NCBI RefSeq assembly: GCF_022811845.1
Contig: NZ_CP064266.1
Location: 2,480,001-2,544,000 of the forward strand
Source of the DNA: Bacillus pseudomycoides
GTDB taxonomy: Bacteria; Bacillota; Bacilli; Bacillales; Bacillaceae_G
Direction of reading: 5' to 3'
Length of the DNA: 64,000 nucleotides
The notes below the pieces were generated by a model that was given only the letters and a program-made list of their open reading frames with translations, did no database searches and had not been told where the DNA came from. Numbering within the stretch: position 1 is the first letter of the stretch; each line of letters starts with the position of its first letter. Positions 23,793 to 32,691 of this stretch are shown here, piece by piece. The position numbers and the translations under genes were made by a program.

Positions 23793-26180
23793 TTGAGAAA
23801 GAATGGGAAGAGAAAACCTTTGGCAGTATTAGCAACAGCAGCAGTGCTAAGTAGTACATTTGCATTTGGAAGTCAAGCAGCATATGCTGAAACGCCATCA
23901 TCATCGCTACCAATTGATGAGCATTTAATACCGGAGGAACGTTTGGCAGAAGCGTTAAAAGCGCGAGGAGTCATTGATAAATCAGCATCACAAGTGGAAA
24001 CGTCAAAGGCTGTAGAGAAGTATGTTGAGAAAAAGAAAGGGGAAAACCCTGGGAAAGAAGTAATGACAGGGGATAGCCTTACGCAAGAAGCCTCTGATTT
24101 TATGAAAAAAGTAAAAGATGCGAAGATGAAAGAGAATGAACAGGCGCAGCAGCCAGCAAATGGGCCGGTAGCTGGACAAGCATCAGGATTTAATCCTGGT
24201 AAGTTAAATGGAAAAGTTCCGACTGCACCAGCGAAGCAAGAAGAGTATAATGGGGCTGTTCGAAAAGATAAAGTGCTTGTTTTACTCGCAGAGTTTAGTG
24301 ATTTTAAACATAATAATATTGATCAAGCACCAGGATATATGTATGCTAAAGACTTTAATCGTGAGCATTATCAAAAGATGTTATTTGGTGATGAGCCATT
24401 TACGCTATTTGATGGATCAAAAATTAATACATTTAAGCAATATTATGAAGAGCAATCAGGCGGTAGTTATACAGTTGATGGAACTGTAACGGAATGGTTA
24501 ACTGTTCCAGGAAAAGCTTCCGATTACGGTTCAGATGCTGGAACTGGTCATGATAATAAAGGACCTTTAGGGCCACGTGATTTTGTGAAGGAAGCTTTAA
24601 AAGCAGCGGTAGAAAAAGGAATTAACTTAGCTGATTTTGACCAATTTGATCAGTACGATCAAGATGGTGACGGAAATAAAAATGAGCCAGATGGTATTAT
24701 TGATCATTTAATGGTTGTTCATGCGGGTGTAGGACAAGAAGCTGGCGGCGGTAAATTGAAAGATGATGCGATTTGGTCTCACCGTTCAAAACTTGGATCA
24801 AAACCATATGCAATTGATGGAACACAAGCTTCTGTTCCGAATTGGGGCGGAAAGATGGCTGCATACGATTATACAATCGAGCCTGAAGATGGAGCAGTAG
24901 GTGTGTTTGCCCATGAGTACGGTCATGATTTAGGCTTACCAGATGAGTACGATACAAAGTACACAGGACAAGGTGAACCAGTTGAATCTTGGTCTATCAT
25001 GAGCGGCGGCAGCTGGGCTGGAAAAATTGCAGGAACAGAGCCAACAAGCTTGTCACCACAAAATAAAGAGTTTTTCCAAAAGAATATGAAGGGTAACTGG
25101 GCGAATATCGTTGAGGTAGATTATGATAAACTTCGCACAGGAATCGGTGCTGCAACATATATAGACCAAAGTGTTACGAAATCAAAACGACCAGGAATCG
25201 TTCGCGTTAACTTGCCGGACAAAGATATAAAAAATATCGAATCGGCATTTGGTAAGAAGTTTTATTACAGTACAAAAGGGAATGACATTCATACAACACT
25301 TGAGACACCAGTATTTGATTTAACAAATGCAGCGAATGCTAAGTTTGATTATAAGGCATTCTATGAGCTTGAAGCGAAGTATGATTTCCTTGATGTGTAC
25401 GCTATTGCAGAAGATGGAACGAAGACACGCATTGATAGAATGGGTGAAAAAGATGTAAAAGGTGGTATGGATACAACTGATGGTAAGTGGGTTGATAAAT
25501 CATACGATTTAAGCCAATTCAAAGGGAAAAAAGTAAAACTACAGTTTGAATATTTAACAGATATCGCAGTAGCTTATAAAGGGTTTGCGCTAGATAATGC
25601 AGCGTTAACTGTAGATGACAAAGTTGTTTTCTCTGATGATGCAGAAGGACAACCTGCAATGACGTTAAAAGGATTTACTGTGTCTAACGGATTTGAACAG
25701 AAAAAACATAACTACTATGTAGAGTGGAGAAATTACGCTGGTTCTGACATGGCGTTACAACATGCACGTGGCCCAGTCTTTAATACAGGAATGGTTGTAT
25801 GGTATGCGGATCAAAGCTTTACAGATAACTGGGTAGGCGTTCATCCAGGTGAAGGATTCTTAGGAGTAGTAGATTCTCATCCAGAGGCAATCGTAGGTAC
25901 ATTAAACGGACAACCAACTGTGAAGAGCAGTACGCGTTATCAAATTGCCGATGCGGCATTCTCATTTGATCAAACGCCAGCATGGAAAGTAGATTCGCCA
26001 ACTCGCGGTATCTTTGACTATAAAGGATTACCAGGAGTTGCGAAATTTGATGATTCTAAGCAGTATATCAACAGCATCATTCCAGATGCAGGACGTAAGT
26101 TGCCGAAACTAGGATTGAAGTTTGAAGTAGTAGGACAAGCTGAAGACAAGTCTGCAGGTGCAGTTTGGATTCATCGCTAA
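23793..26180 (+). CDS. inhA: immune inhibitor A-type M6 metalloprotease
   Basis: 795 residues from a TTG, with GGGGAGG 8 bases upstream. Signal peptide to about residue 32 (FGSQAAYAETP), a propeptide with LIPEERLAEALKARGVIDKS, and the peptidase M6 domain with the zinc site HEYGHDLGLPDEYD starting at residue 374 and WSIMSGGSW. The C-terminal half holds a beta-sandwich (VDKSYDLSQFKGKKVKLQFEY) and a VVDSHPEAIVGTLNG region. The family includes InhA1-3 of the B. cereus group, which cleave antibacterial peptides and host matrix proteins. Which paralogue this is cannot be decided from the sequence alone. Confidence 0.92.
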   Translation: MRKNGKRKPLAVLATAAVLSSTFAFGSQAAYAETPSSSLPIDEHLIPEERLAEALKARGVIDKSASQVETSKAVEKYVEKKKGENPGKEVMTGDSLTQEASDFMKKVKDAKMKENEQAQQPANGPVAGQASGFNPGKLNGKVPTAPAKQEEYNGAVRKDKVLVLLAEFSDFKHNNIDQAPGYMYAKDFNREHYQKMLFGDEPFTLFDGSKINTFKQYYEEQSGGSYTVDGTVTEWLTVPGKASDYGSDAGTGHDNKGPLGPRDFVKEALKAAVEKGINLADFDQFDQYDQDGDGNKNEPDGIIDHLMVVHAGVGQEAGGGKLKDDAIWSHRSKLGSKPYAIDGTQASVPNWGGKMAAYDYTIEPEDGAVGVFAHEYGHDLGLPDEYDTKYTGQGEPVESWSIMSGGSWAGKIAGTEPTSLSPQNKEFFQKNMKGNWANIVEVDYDKLRTGIGAATYIDQSVTKSKRPGIVRVNLPDKDIKNIESAFGKKFYYSTKGNDIHTTLETPVFDLTNAANAKFDYKAFYELEAKYDFLDVYAIAEDGTKTRIDRMGEKDVKGGMDTTDGKWVDKSYDLSQFKGKKVKLQFEYLTDIAVAYKGFALDNAALTVDDKVVFSDDAEGQPAMTLKGFTVSNGFEQKKHNYYVEWRNYAGSDMALQHARGPVFNTGMVVWYADQSFTDNWVGVHPGEGFLGVVDSHPEAIVGTLNGQPTVKSSTRYQIADAAFSFDQTPAWKVDSPTRGIFDYKGLPGVAKFDDSKQYINSIIPDAGRKLPKLGLKFEVVGQAEDKSAGAVWIHR

Positions 26181-26189
26181 AATGAAACT

Positions 26190-26221
26190 AGAAGCAGTAC
26201 TCTTAAGGGGTACTGCTTCTA
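26190..26221 (+). terminator. hairpin after the protease gene
   Basis: TAGAAGCAGTAC pairs with GTACTGCTTCTA with an 8-base loop. There is no T-tail, so it may be an RNA-protective end rather than a classic terminator. Confidence 0.6.
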
Positions 26222-26318
26222 TGATGTGAAAAGAATGTATGGCAAAGAGTCATAATCTTGTCCTTCCTCTCATACAGTGAAACTAACAAGGCTTGTCTTA
26301 GGAAAGGAAGGAAATCAA

Positions 26319-26519
26319 GTGGAAACTTTACCATGGTGGATTTATCTTATTATCATTGGGATTGTCGTAAGTGGCTACATGGTTTTATATACTTCAAAAA
26401 AAGAGCAAGAGATGGATAATGAGTTTATTGAAAAAGAAGGCGAAGTATATATGAAGCGATTAGAGGAAGAGCGCGAAAGACGTAATCAAGAGAGTGATAA
26501 GGATTCTGTGTTGCTGTAA
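26319..26519 (+). CDS. yhaL: YhaL-like small membrane protein
   Basis: 66 residues from GTG 26319, with AAGGAAGG 7 bases upstream. It opens METLPWWIYLIIIGIVVSGY, one membrane helix, followed by a charged tail with EKEGEVYMKRLEEERERR. B. subtilis YhaL, a sporulation-associated protein coded near prsA and yhaM, has the same size and layout (a WW near the start, EFIEKEGE in the tail). Assignment is from memory and local synteny. Own terminator at 26531. Confidence 0.6.
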   Translation: METLPWWIYLIIIGIVVSGYMVLYTSKKEQEMDNEFIEKEGEVYMKRLEEERERRNQESDKDSVLL

Positions 26520-26530
26520 TGGGAGTAAGT

Positions 26531-26556
26531 GGTGAATAACGATCCGGTTATTCACC
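26531..26556 (+). terminator. Rho-independent terminator
   Basis: GTGAATAAC-GATCC-GGTTATTCAC then CCTTTTTATTT. Confidence 0.8.
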
Positions 26557-26599
26557 CTTTTTATTTATTCGGAATAAGGTCCCACTGATGAAAGTTTTT

Positions 26600-26680
26600 T
26601 ATATCGGCGGAAATCGTGTATATATCAGCGATTTTTCAAATATATCGACCGTTTCTCGTCATATATCGATCGTTCGACAC
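26600..26680. repeat. degenerate ~21-bp tandem repeat
   Basis: TATATC(G/A)(G/A)C(G/C)... starts at 26600, 26621, 26641 and 26662, with spacings of 21, 20 and 21 bases. Each unit ends with a CG-containing segment. The two-helical-turn period places all TATATC blocks on one face of the DNA. It lies about 100-185 bases upstream of glpP. A bcr1 right-end remnant (CCCACTGATGAAAG) adjoins it at 26581. Confidence 0.5.
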
Positions 26681-26784
26681 AGTGCGACAGTGAAGAGAAC
26701 TAAAAATTTCTCCTACTAGCTTTTCTTTTCGCCTAAATTGTGTACTATAAAAGGTAGGATGACGTAAAGAAGGGGATTTTTTGA

Positions 26785-27342
26785 ATGGAATTTCATGAGC
26801 AAAAGATTTTGCCAGCTGTTCGGCAAATAAAAGATTTAGAAAAGTTATTACATAGCTCGTATGAGTATATTGTTATTTTAGATATTCATATCGGGCAATT
26901 GAAAAGTGTTGTGGCGCTGGCGAAGCAGCATGGTAAAAAGGTGTTTTTACATGTTGATTTAATTCACGGTTTGCAAAGTGATGGACATGCGACGGAATTT
27001 TTATGCCAAGAATATAAGCCATATGGATTATTATCGACAAAGGCAAGTGTGATTATGAAGGCGAAGCAAAAGGGTGTTGTTGCGATTCAACGCATCTTTT
27101 TAATTGATTCGAGTGCGATGGAGAAAAGTTGTAATCTGTTAGACAAAACAAAACCAGATTACATTGAGGTACTTCCTGGGGCTTTAACAGGTGTGATTGC
27201 TGAGGTGAAAGAACGGACGGGTGTGCCGATTTTAGCAGGCGGTTTTATTCGTACGGTTGATGATGTAGAAAGAGCGTTAGCAGCTGGTGCAACAGCGATT
27301 ACAACGTCGAAGAAAGAACTCTGGAAACATTTCCAAAAATAG
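26785..27342 (+). CDS. glpP: GlpP, glycerol-3-phosphate-responsive antiterminator
   Basis: 185 residues with a TIM-barrel-like pattern: QKILPAVRQIKDLEKLL at the start, HVDLIHGLQSD, then YIEVLPGALTGVI and VPILAGGFIRTVDDVERALAAGATAITTS at the phosphate-binding end. In B. subtilis GlpP binds glycerol-3-phosphate and the glp leader RNA and stops early termination. Here glpF, glpK and glpD follow, and two hairpin-bearing leaders with a shared GATAAGTTAATAA lie in front of glpF and glpD. Confidence 0.93.
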   Translation: MEFHEQKILPAVRQIKDLEKLLHSSYEYIVILDIHIGQLKSVVALAKQHGKKVFLHVDLIHGLQSDGHATEFLCQEYKPYGLLSTKASVIMKAKQKGVVAIQRIFLIDSSAMEKSCNLLDKTKPDYIEVLPGALTGVIAEVKERTGVPILAGGFIRTVDDVERALAAGATAITTSKKELWKHFQK

Positions 27343-27365
27343 TGTCGAAAATGTGAAAAAATTTA

Positions 27366-27394
27366 TTGACACCGCTTTCATTTGAGGTTAACAT
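27366..27394 (+). promoter_or_regulatory. glpFK promoter with overlapping cre-like site
   Basis: TTGACA (27366-27371) and TAACAT (27389-27394) are 17 bases apart. TTGACACCGCTTTCA (27366-27380) matches the CcpA cre consensus WTGNAANCGNWNNCW in all but one position and covers the -35, which would give catabolite repression. Confidence 0.6.
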
Positions 27395-27398
27395 TATA

Positions 27399-27494
27399 GA
27401 TAAGTTAATAAACGTGACGGAGAAAAGAAGAGATCCACATTTCATTGTTTCTATATTTTTATATAGAAGCGTGTAGGCTGTGGATCTTTTTCTT
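27399..27494 (+). promoter_or_regulatory. GlpP-responsive leader with terminator, upstream of glpF
   Basis: GATAAGTTAATAA (27399-27411) is followed by ACGGAGAAAAGAAG and a hairpin AGATCCACA...TGTGGATCT, with an inner TTCTATA/TATAGAA stem, ending in TTTTTCTTTT. The same 13-base block and a similar hairpin precede glpD. This fits transcription termination unless GlpP with glycerol-3-phosphate intervenes. Confidence 0.8.
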
Positions 27495-27570
27495 TTGAAA
27501 AAAAAACGAATGGCCATTCATTTTACCTCTATCACATTGGAATCATTTAAATTGATTGTGGAGGGATTTT

Positions 27571-28392
27571 ATGTCAGCATTTTTAGGGGAGTTAATAGGG
27601 ACAGCGTTGTTAATCGTTCTTGGTGGCGGCGTTTGTGCTGGTGTAAGTTTAAAGAAGTCGTTTGCTAAGGATTCTGGTTGGATTGTTATTACAATGGGCT
27701 GGGGCTTAGCAGTTGCTGTTGCAGCATATGCAGTTGGATCAATTAGTGGGGCACATTTAAACCCAGCTTTAACAATTGGACTCGCATTTAAGGGAGCGTT
27801 CCCATGGAGCGATGTACCAGGTTATATCGTAGCGCAAATGATTGGGGCAATCATCGGTGCAATTATCGTATATTTACATTACTTACCGCATTGGAAAGAA
27901 ACAGAAGATCCTGGTACAAAATTAGGTGTTTTCGCAACAGGACCAGCAATTCCGAACACATTTGCAAACCTTTTAAGTGAAATGATTGGAACATTCGTTT
28001 TAGTGTTTGGTATATTAGCAATTGGTGCAAATAAATTTGCAGATGGTTTAAATCCATTTATCGTAGGTTTCTTAATTGTAAGTATTGGTTTATCATTAGG
28101 TGGAACAACAGGATACGCAATTAACCCAGCTCGTGACTTAGGTCCACGTATTGCACACTTCTTCCTTCCGATCCCAGGAAAAGGCGGATCAAATTGGAAG
28201 TATGCATGGATTCCGGTTGTGGGACCAATCTTAGGTGGATCACTTGCAGGTTTATTCCATCAAGTTGTATTTGATGGAAAGCAAAATGCAGCACTTATTT
28301 ATGTGATAATTGTAACTGTGATTGTACTAGCAATCTCTTATATGACAAGTAAAAAGAGCGAAAATAATACAAATAGTAGAAAAGTAGCATAA
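27571..28392 (+). CDS. glpF: glycerol uptake facilitator GlpF
   Basis: 273 residues from ATG 27571, with GTGGAGGG 5 bases upstream. MIP channel with six membrane helices and two half-helices. The first box is SGAHLNPALTIG; the second is YAINPARDLGPR, whose aspartate after NPAR is diagnostic of glycerol facilitators rather than water channels. glpK starts 14 bases behind the stop and is certainly co-transcribed. Confidence 0.95.
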   Translation: MSAFLGELIGTALLIVLGGGVCAGVSLKKSFAKDSGWIVITMGWGLAVAVAAYAVGSISGAHLNPALTIGLAFKGAFPWSDVPGYIVAQMIGAIIGAIIVYLHYLPHWKETEDPGTKLGVFATGPAIPNTFANLLSEMIGTFVLVFGILAIGANKFADGLNPFIVGFLIVSIGLSLGGTTGYAINPARDLGPRIAHFFLPIPGKGGSNWKYAWIPVVGPILGGSLAGLFHQVVFDGKQNAALIYVIIVTVIVLAISYMTSKKSENNTNSRKVA

Positions 28393-28405
28393 GGGGGAAC
28401 CGATT

Positions 28406-29896
28406 ATGAAAAAATACATTCTTTCATTAGACCAAGGAACAACAAGCTCACGCGCAATTCTTTTTGATAAGGAAGGCAAAATTGTTCATTCAGCTCAAAA
28501 AGAGTTTACACAACATTTTCCAAAGCCAGGCTGGGTAGAACATAACGCGCACGAAATTTGGGGATCTATTTTAGCGGTTATTGCAACTTGCTTAAGTGAA
28601 GCAGATGTAAAACCAGAGCAAATCGCGGGCATTGGGATTACAAACCAACGTGAAACAACGGTTGTATGGGATAAAGAAACGGGTAAACCAGTTTATAATG
28701 CAATCGTATGGCAATCACGCCAAACAGCTGAAATTTGTGATGAGTTAAAAGAAAAAGGATATAGCGACATGGTTCGCGAAAAAACAGGTCTTTTAATTGA
28801 TGCATATTTCTCAGGTACGAAAGTGAAATGGATTTTAGATAACGTTGAAGGTGCAAGAGAAAGAGCAGAACGCGGCGAATTATTATTCGGTACAATTGAT
28901 ACATGGCTTGTATGGAAATTGTCTGGTGGTAAAGCGCACGTAACAGATTATTCAAACGCATCACGTACATTGATGTTTAATATTCATAACCTAGAGTGGG
29001 ATGAGGAACTGTTAGACATGTTAACAGTGCCAAAGAGCATGCTTCCAGAAGTACGTCCATCATCTGAAGTATATGGTCATACAATCGATTATCATTTCTT
29101 CGGACAAAATGTACCGATTGCAGGTGTGGCTGGTGACCAACAAGCAGCATTATTTGGACAAGCTTGCTTCGGTGAAGGTATGGCGAAAAATACGTATGGA
29201 ACTGGTTGCTTCATGTTAATGAATACAGGTGAAAAAGCAGTTGCGTCTGAGCATGGCCTATTAACAACAATTGCATGGGGTTTAAATGGTAAAGTTGAAT
29301 ACGCATTAGAAGGAAGTATTTTCGTAGCAGGTTCAGCAATCCAGTGGTTACGTGATGGCATGCGTATGTTTAAAGATGCAAGTGAGAGCGAAGAATACGC
29401 ATCTCGCGTTGAATCAACAGACGGCGTATACGTTGTTCCAGCATTCGTAGGACTTGGAACACCGTACTGGGATAGTGAAGTGCGCGGAGCAGTATTTGGC
29501 GTAACGCGTGGTACAACGAAAGAGCACTTTATCCGTGCAACGCTAGAGTCATTAGCATACCAAACGAAAGATGTATTATGCGCAATGGAAGCAGATTCAG
29601 GTATTAAGCTGAAAACATTACGCGTAGATGGTGGAGCAGTTAAGAACAACTTCTTAATGCAGTTCCAAAGTGATATGTTAGATGTTCCAGTAGAGCGTCC
29701 AGAAGTAAATGAAACAACGGCTTTAGGTGCAGCATATTTAGCAGGTCTTGCGGTTGGATATTGGGAAAATCAAGACGAAATTAAAGCGCAGTGGAATATG
29801 GATCGAAGCTTTGCACCAGCAATGGAAGCGGAAACAAGTGAAGAGCTATATGCTGGCTGGAAAAAGGCAATTGAAGCAACAAAAGCTTTTAAATAA
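28406..29896 (+). CDS. glpK: glycerol kinase GlpK
   Basis: 496 residues, the usual length. FGGY kinase motifs are present: LSLDQGTTSSRAILFD at the ATP site, NQRETTVVWDKETG, WQSRQTAEICDELK, and the C-terminal LRVDGGAVKNNFLMQFQSD. HFIRATLESLAYQTKDV carries the region with the histidine that HPr phosphorylates in Firmicutes enzymes (HFIRAT motif), which links activity to the PTS. It makes glycerol-3-phosphate, the GlpP effector. GGGGGAACC precedes the ATG. Confidence 0.96.
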   Translation: MKKYILSLDQGTTSSRAILFDKEGKIVHSAQKEFTQHFPKPGWVEHNAHEIWGSILAVIATCLSEADVKPEQIAGIGITNQRETTVVWDKETGKPVYNAIVWQSRQTAEICDELKEKGYSDMVREKTGLLIDAYFSGTKVKWILDNVEGARERAERGELLFGTIDTWLVWKLSGGKAHVTDYSNASRTLMFNIHNLEWDEELLDMLTVPKSMLPEVRPSSEVYGHTIDYHFFGQNVPIAGVAGDQQAALFGQACFGEGMAKNTYGTGCFMLMNTGEKAVASEHGLLTTIAWGLNGKVEYALEGSIFVAGSAIQWLRDGMRMFKDASESEEYASRVESTDGVYVVPAFVGLGTPYWDSEVRGAVFGVTRGTTKEHFIRATLESLAYQTKDVLCAMEADSGIKLKTLRVDGGAVKNNFLMQFQSDMLDVPVERPEVNETTALGAAYLAGLAVGYWENQDEIKAQWNMDRSFAPAMEAETSEELYAGWKKAIEATKAFK

Positions 29897-29909
29897 TCAT
29901 AAACAGTGT

Positions 29910-30008
29910 TATAATGACGATAAGTTAATAATTCGGTAGGAGATTTGGAGAGACCACAACACGCTATAGGAGCGAATTCTATAGCGGAGTTTGTGGTCTC
30001 TTTTTTCG
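29910..30008 (+). promoter_or_regulatory. glpD promoter and GlpP-responsive leader terminator
   Basis: TGTTATAAT (29907-29915) is an extended -10. GATAAGTTAATAA follows at 29919-29931. The hairpin at 29949-30000 has outer arms GAGACCACAA/TTGTGGTCTC and inner arms CGCTATAG/CTATAGCG, then TTTTTT. The layout parallels the glpF leader. Confidence 0.85.
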
Positions 30009-30029
30009 TTATCAAAGGGAGGAATTACC

Positions 30030-31712
30030 ATGAAATTTTCAAGTAAACAACGTAAAGACGTATTAAACGGAGTAAATCAACAAGAGTTAGATGTGATCGT
30101 AATTGGTGGAGGGATTACTGGTTCTGGTATTGCATTGGATGGAGCAACACGTGGTTTATCAACGATTGTGTTTGAAATGCAAGACTTTGCAGCAGGTACA
30201 TCAAGTCGTTCAACGAAACTTGTACACGGTGGTTTACGTTATTTAAAACAGCTTGAAGTGAAAATGGTAGCAGAGGTTGGGAAAGAGCGTGCGATTGTAT
30301 ATGAGAACGGTCCCCATGTAACAACACCAGAGTGGATGTTGCTTCCGTTCCATAAGGGCGGTACATTTGGATCATTTAGCACATCAATCGGTCTTCGTGT
30401 ATACGACTTCTTAGCGGGGGTAAAACGAAGTGAACGTAGAAAAATGTTTAGCCGCGAAGAAACAATGAAAAAAGAACCGCTTGTAAAACAAGAAGGATTA
30501 AAGGGCGGCGGTTACTACGTAGAATATCGTACGGATGATGCACGTTTAACAATTGAAGTAATGAAAGAAGCGATTGAACACGGTGCAAAAGCAGTCAACT
30601 ATGCAAAAGTAGACGGTTTCTTATATAAAGATGGAAAAGTGTGTGGTGTACGCGTTATCGATTTATTAGATGGTGAAGTATATGAAGTGTACGGTAAGAA
30701 AATTGTAAACGCAGCTGGTCCTTGGGTAGATACACTTCGTGAAAAAGATAATTCGAAAAAAGGAAAAGTACTGCAATTATCTAAAGGTGTTCACTTAGTT
30801 ATCGATCAAAAACGTTTCCCACTTGGGCAAGCTATTTATTTTGATACACCAGATAAACGTATGGTCTTTGCGATTCCACGCGGCGGGAAAACATATGTAG
30901 GTACAACTGATACGTTCTATGATAAAGACGCAGCAGTACCACAAATGACAACAGAAGATCGCACATATATCATCAATGCGATTAACTATATGTTCCCAAG
31001 CGTAAAAATTACTGAAAAAGATATTGAATCAAGCTGGGCTGGTGTTCGCCCATTAATTTATGAAGAAGGTAAGAATGCATCTGAAATTTCTCGTAAAGAT
31101 GAAATTTGGACTTCTGAATCTGGCTTAATTACAATTGCTGGTGGTAAATTAACAGGATATCGCAAAATGGCAGAAATGGTCGTAGATTATGTAACGTCTC
31201 TACTACAAAAAGAAGGACATAGCGCATATCCGAAAAGTGAAACGAAACATATGCCAATTTCAGGTGGCCATGTAGGCGGTTCTAAACAGTTACCAACATT
31301 TATTGCGAAAAAAGCACAAGAGGGAACAAAATATGGTTTAACAGCAAAGCAGGCAGAAGAGTTTGCGAAATTCTATGGCTCTAATGTTGATATTCTCTTT
31401 AACTTAGCAAAAGAGCTGAAAGTAGATGCAAAAGAGTATAACATGCCGTTAGACGTGCTTGTACCGCTTGTATACGCGATGGAATATGAAATGACAGCAA
31501 AACCGGTTGACTTCTTCGTACGTCGCAGAGGAGCTGTATTCTTCAACATCCACTGGGTATACGATTGGAAAGAAAACGTAATTGCGTATATGGCAGCAAA
31601 ATTAGGCTGGAGTAAAGAAGAACAAATGAAATATACAGCTGAACTAGAAAAAGCATTAACGGACGCTGTAGTGCCTGTAGATCAGCAGGAGCAAGCGGCA
31701 GCGTTAGCATAA
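30030..31712 (+). CDS. glpD: aerobic glycerol-3-phosphate dehydrogenase GlpD
   Basis: 560 residues from ATG 30030, with AAAGGGAGG upstream. FAD-binding Rossmann motif VIVIGGGITGSGIALDGATR near residues 22-41, then AAGTSSRSTKLVHGGLRYL, the family signature for FAD contact, and IVNAAGPWVD, WAGVRPLI and GLITIAGGKLTGYRKMAE. The enzyme sits on the inner membrane face and feeds electrons from glycerol-3-phosphate to menaquinone. Expression should depend on GlpP through the leader. Confidence 0.96.
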   Translation: MKFSSKQRKDVLNGVNQQELDVIVIGGGITGSGIALDGATRGLSTIVFEMQDFAAGTSSRSTKLVHGGLRYLKQLEVKMVAEVGKERAIVYENGPHVTTPEWMLLPFHKGGTFGSFSTSIGLRVYDFLAGVKRSERRKMFSREETMKKEPLVKQEGLKGGGYYVEYRTDDARLTIEVMKEAIEHGAKAVNYAKVDGFLYKDGKVCGVRVIDLLDGEVYEVYGKKIVNAAGPWVDTLREKDNSKKGKVLQLSKGVHLVIDQKRFPLGQAIYFDTPDKRMVFAIPRGGKTYVGTTDTFYDKDAAVPQMTTEDRTYIINAINYMFPSVKITEKDIESSWAGVRPLIYEEGKNASEISRKDEIWTSESGLITIAGGKLTGYRKMAEMVVDYVTSLLQKEGHSAYPKSETKHMPISGGHVGGSKQLPTFIAKKAQEGTKYGLTAKQAEEFAKFYGSNVDILFNLAKELKVDAKEYNMPLDVLVPLVYAMEYEMTAKPVDFFVRRRGAVFFNIHWVYDWKENVIAYMAAKLGWSKEEQMKYTAELEKALTDAVVPVDQQEQAAALA

Positions 31713-31760
31713 GTAAAAAGAGGAAGGTTCGTTTCTTGTATTTTGGGAACTGCGTAGAAT

Positions 31761-31791
31761 AAAAAAAGAGTCTGAATCCAGACTCTTTTTC
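31761..31791 (+). terminator. terminator of glpD
   Basis: AAAAAGAGTCTG-AAT-CCAGACTCTTTTT. Confidence 0.9.
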
Positions 31792-31846
31792 TTTTGCTAC
31801 AACCTAGCTAGTAAGTTTTACAGGTTGTTATATATAAAATTATTTT

Positions 31847-32044
31847 TTATTTATTCATAAGTGCAATAATGCCTATGATAATACAAATAATTCCTCCTAC
31901 AAGTTGCCCGATTCCTGAAGCTCCACCTTGTAATAAAAAGCTAATCATGTTATTTCTCTTCTTCTTTTCACTAAAATCGGTTTTTATACGATAAAAACCC
32001 CAAGCGATTAATATTAACCCAAAAACAAATAATAAAGCGATCAT
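31847..32044 (-). CDS. small membrane protein with two helices
   Basis: 65 residues: MIALLFVFGLILIAWGFYRI, a charged turn (TDFSEKKKRNN), a glycine-rich stretch LLQGGASGIGQLVGG, and IICIIIGIIALMNK. GGAGG lies 7 bases ahead of the ATG. Family not recognised. The minus orientation and the terminator at 31761 separate it from the glp genes. Confidence 0.7.
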   Translation of the reverse strand: MIALLFVFGLILIAWGFYRIKTDFSEKKKRNNMISFLLQGGASGIGQLVGGIICIIIGIIALMNK

Positions 32045-32301
32045 TCATAATCCTCCGTTGTGTATTAAAAAATATATTATCTTTATAAAAATATATTTTT
32101 ATAATACATTTGTCCACATTTATTTTCTTTTAGCAATTCCCTGAAACTAGTTATGATTCAATTTTTACAAAACAGAAAAAATCTAGTTAAATGAATTCTT
32201 ACTTAAGCTTTGTTTGTCCTCTTAGGCGCTTTTTTTAGTTAGACGAAATGGAAGCATGACTGATCTAGAGAACGTAGGAAGAAGAATAATGAGTTTAGCA
32301 A

Positions 32302-32417
32302 GTTATCACGCTATTTTAGGACAGTAACACTCTCACCTCAAAATTCGGCGAAAACAAAGAAGTAAGGTGGGAGATGAACTGTCCGTAAAAGCCCCACTGA
32401 TTAAAGTTTCACTTTAT
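32302..32417 (+). repeat. shortened bcr1 element
   Basis: It runs from a degraded left end (GTTATCACGCTATTTTAGGACAG split from CCTCAAAATTCGGCG) to the right end CACTGATTAAAGTTTCACTTTAT. Compared with full copies, about 40 bases between GTAAAAGCCC and CACTGATT are deleted. (Segments quoted, not continuous.). Confidence 0.7.
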
Positions 32418-32537
32418 ATAGACAAGATTCATATGCCTGAAAAACATTGGTACGGTTTGAAAAATAAAGTTTCTTTTCCTAATGACGATGTTAATTGAAA
32501 TAAAAATAATATTTTTTATGCTTTTTTATGTTTTTTT

Positions 32538-32622
32538 GTTATAATAGCATACGGGTTAAGGGAAGGTTTTTATCTTTCCTTGTGTTTTTATCTGCATCTA
32601 GCTTTTTGCTAGATGCTTTTTT
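32538..32622 (+). ncRNA. candidate small RNA
   Basis: TGTTATAAT (32537-32545) is a perfect extended -10. A transcript from about 32552 would contain GGAAGG-TTTTTAT-CTTTCC and a terminator GCATCTAGC-TTTTT-GCTAGATGC-TTTTTTT ending near 32622. The ~70-base product has no reading frame with a ribosome site. Its target is unknown; it is convergent with prsA. Confidence 0.5.
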
Positions 32623-32647
32623 TAGCTCTAGGGTGAGCACGGTGAAT

Positions 32648-32685
32648 GAAAATAAGCTGTCAGGGAAACCTGACAGCTTATTTTC
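32648..32685. terminator. terminator of prsA (bidirectional)
   Basis: A 17-base perfect stem with GAAA tetraloop: AATAAGCTGTCAGG-GAAA-CCTGACAGCTTATT, with A/T flanks on both sides. Confidence 0.9.
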
Positions 32686-32691
32686 ATTACA

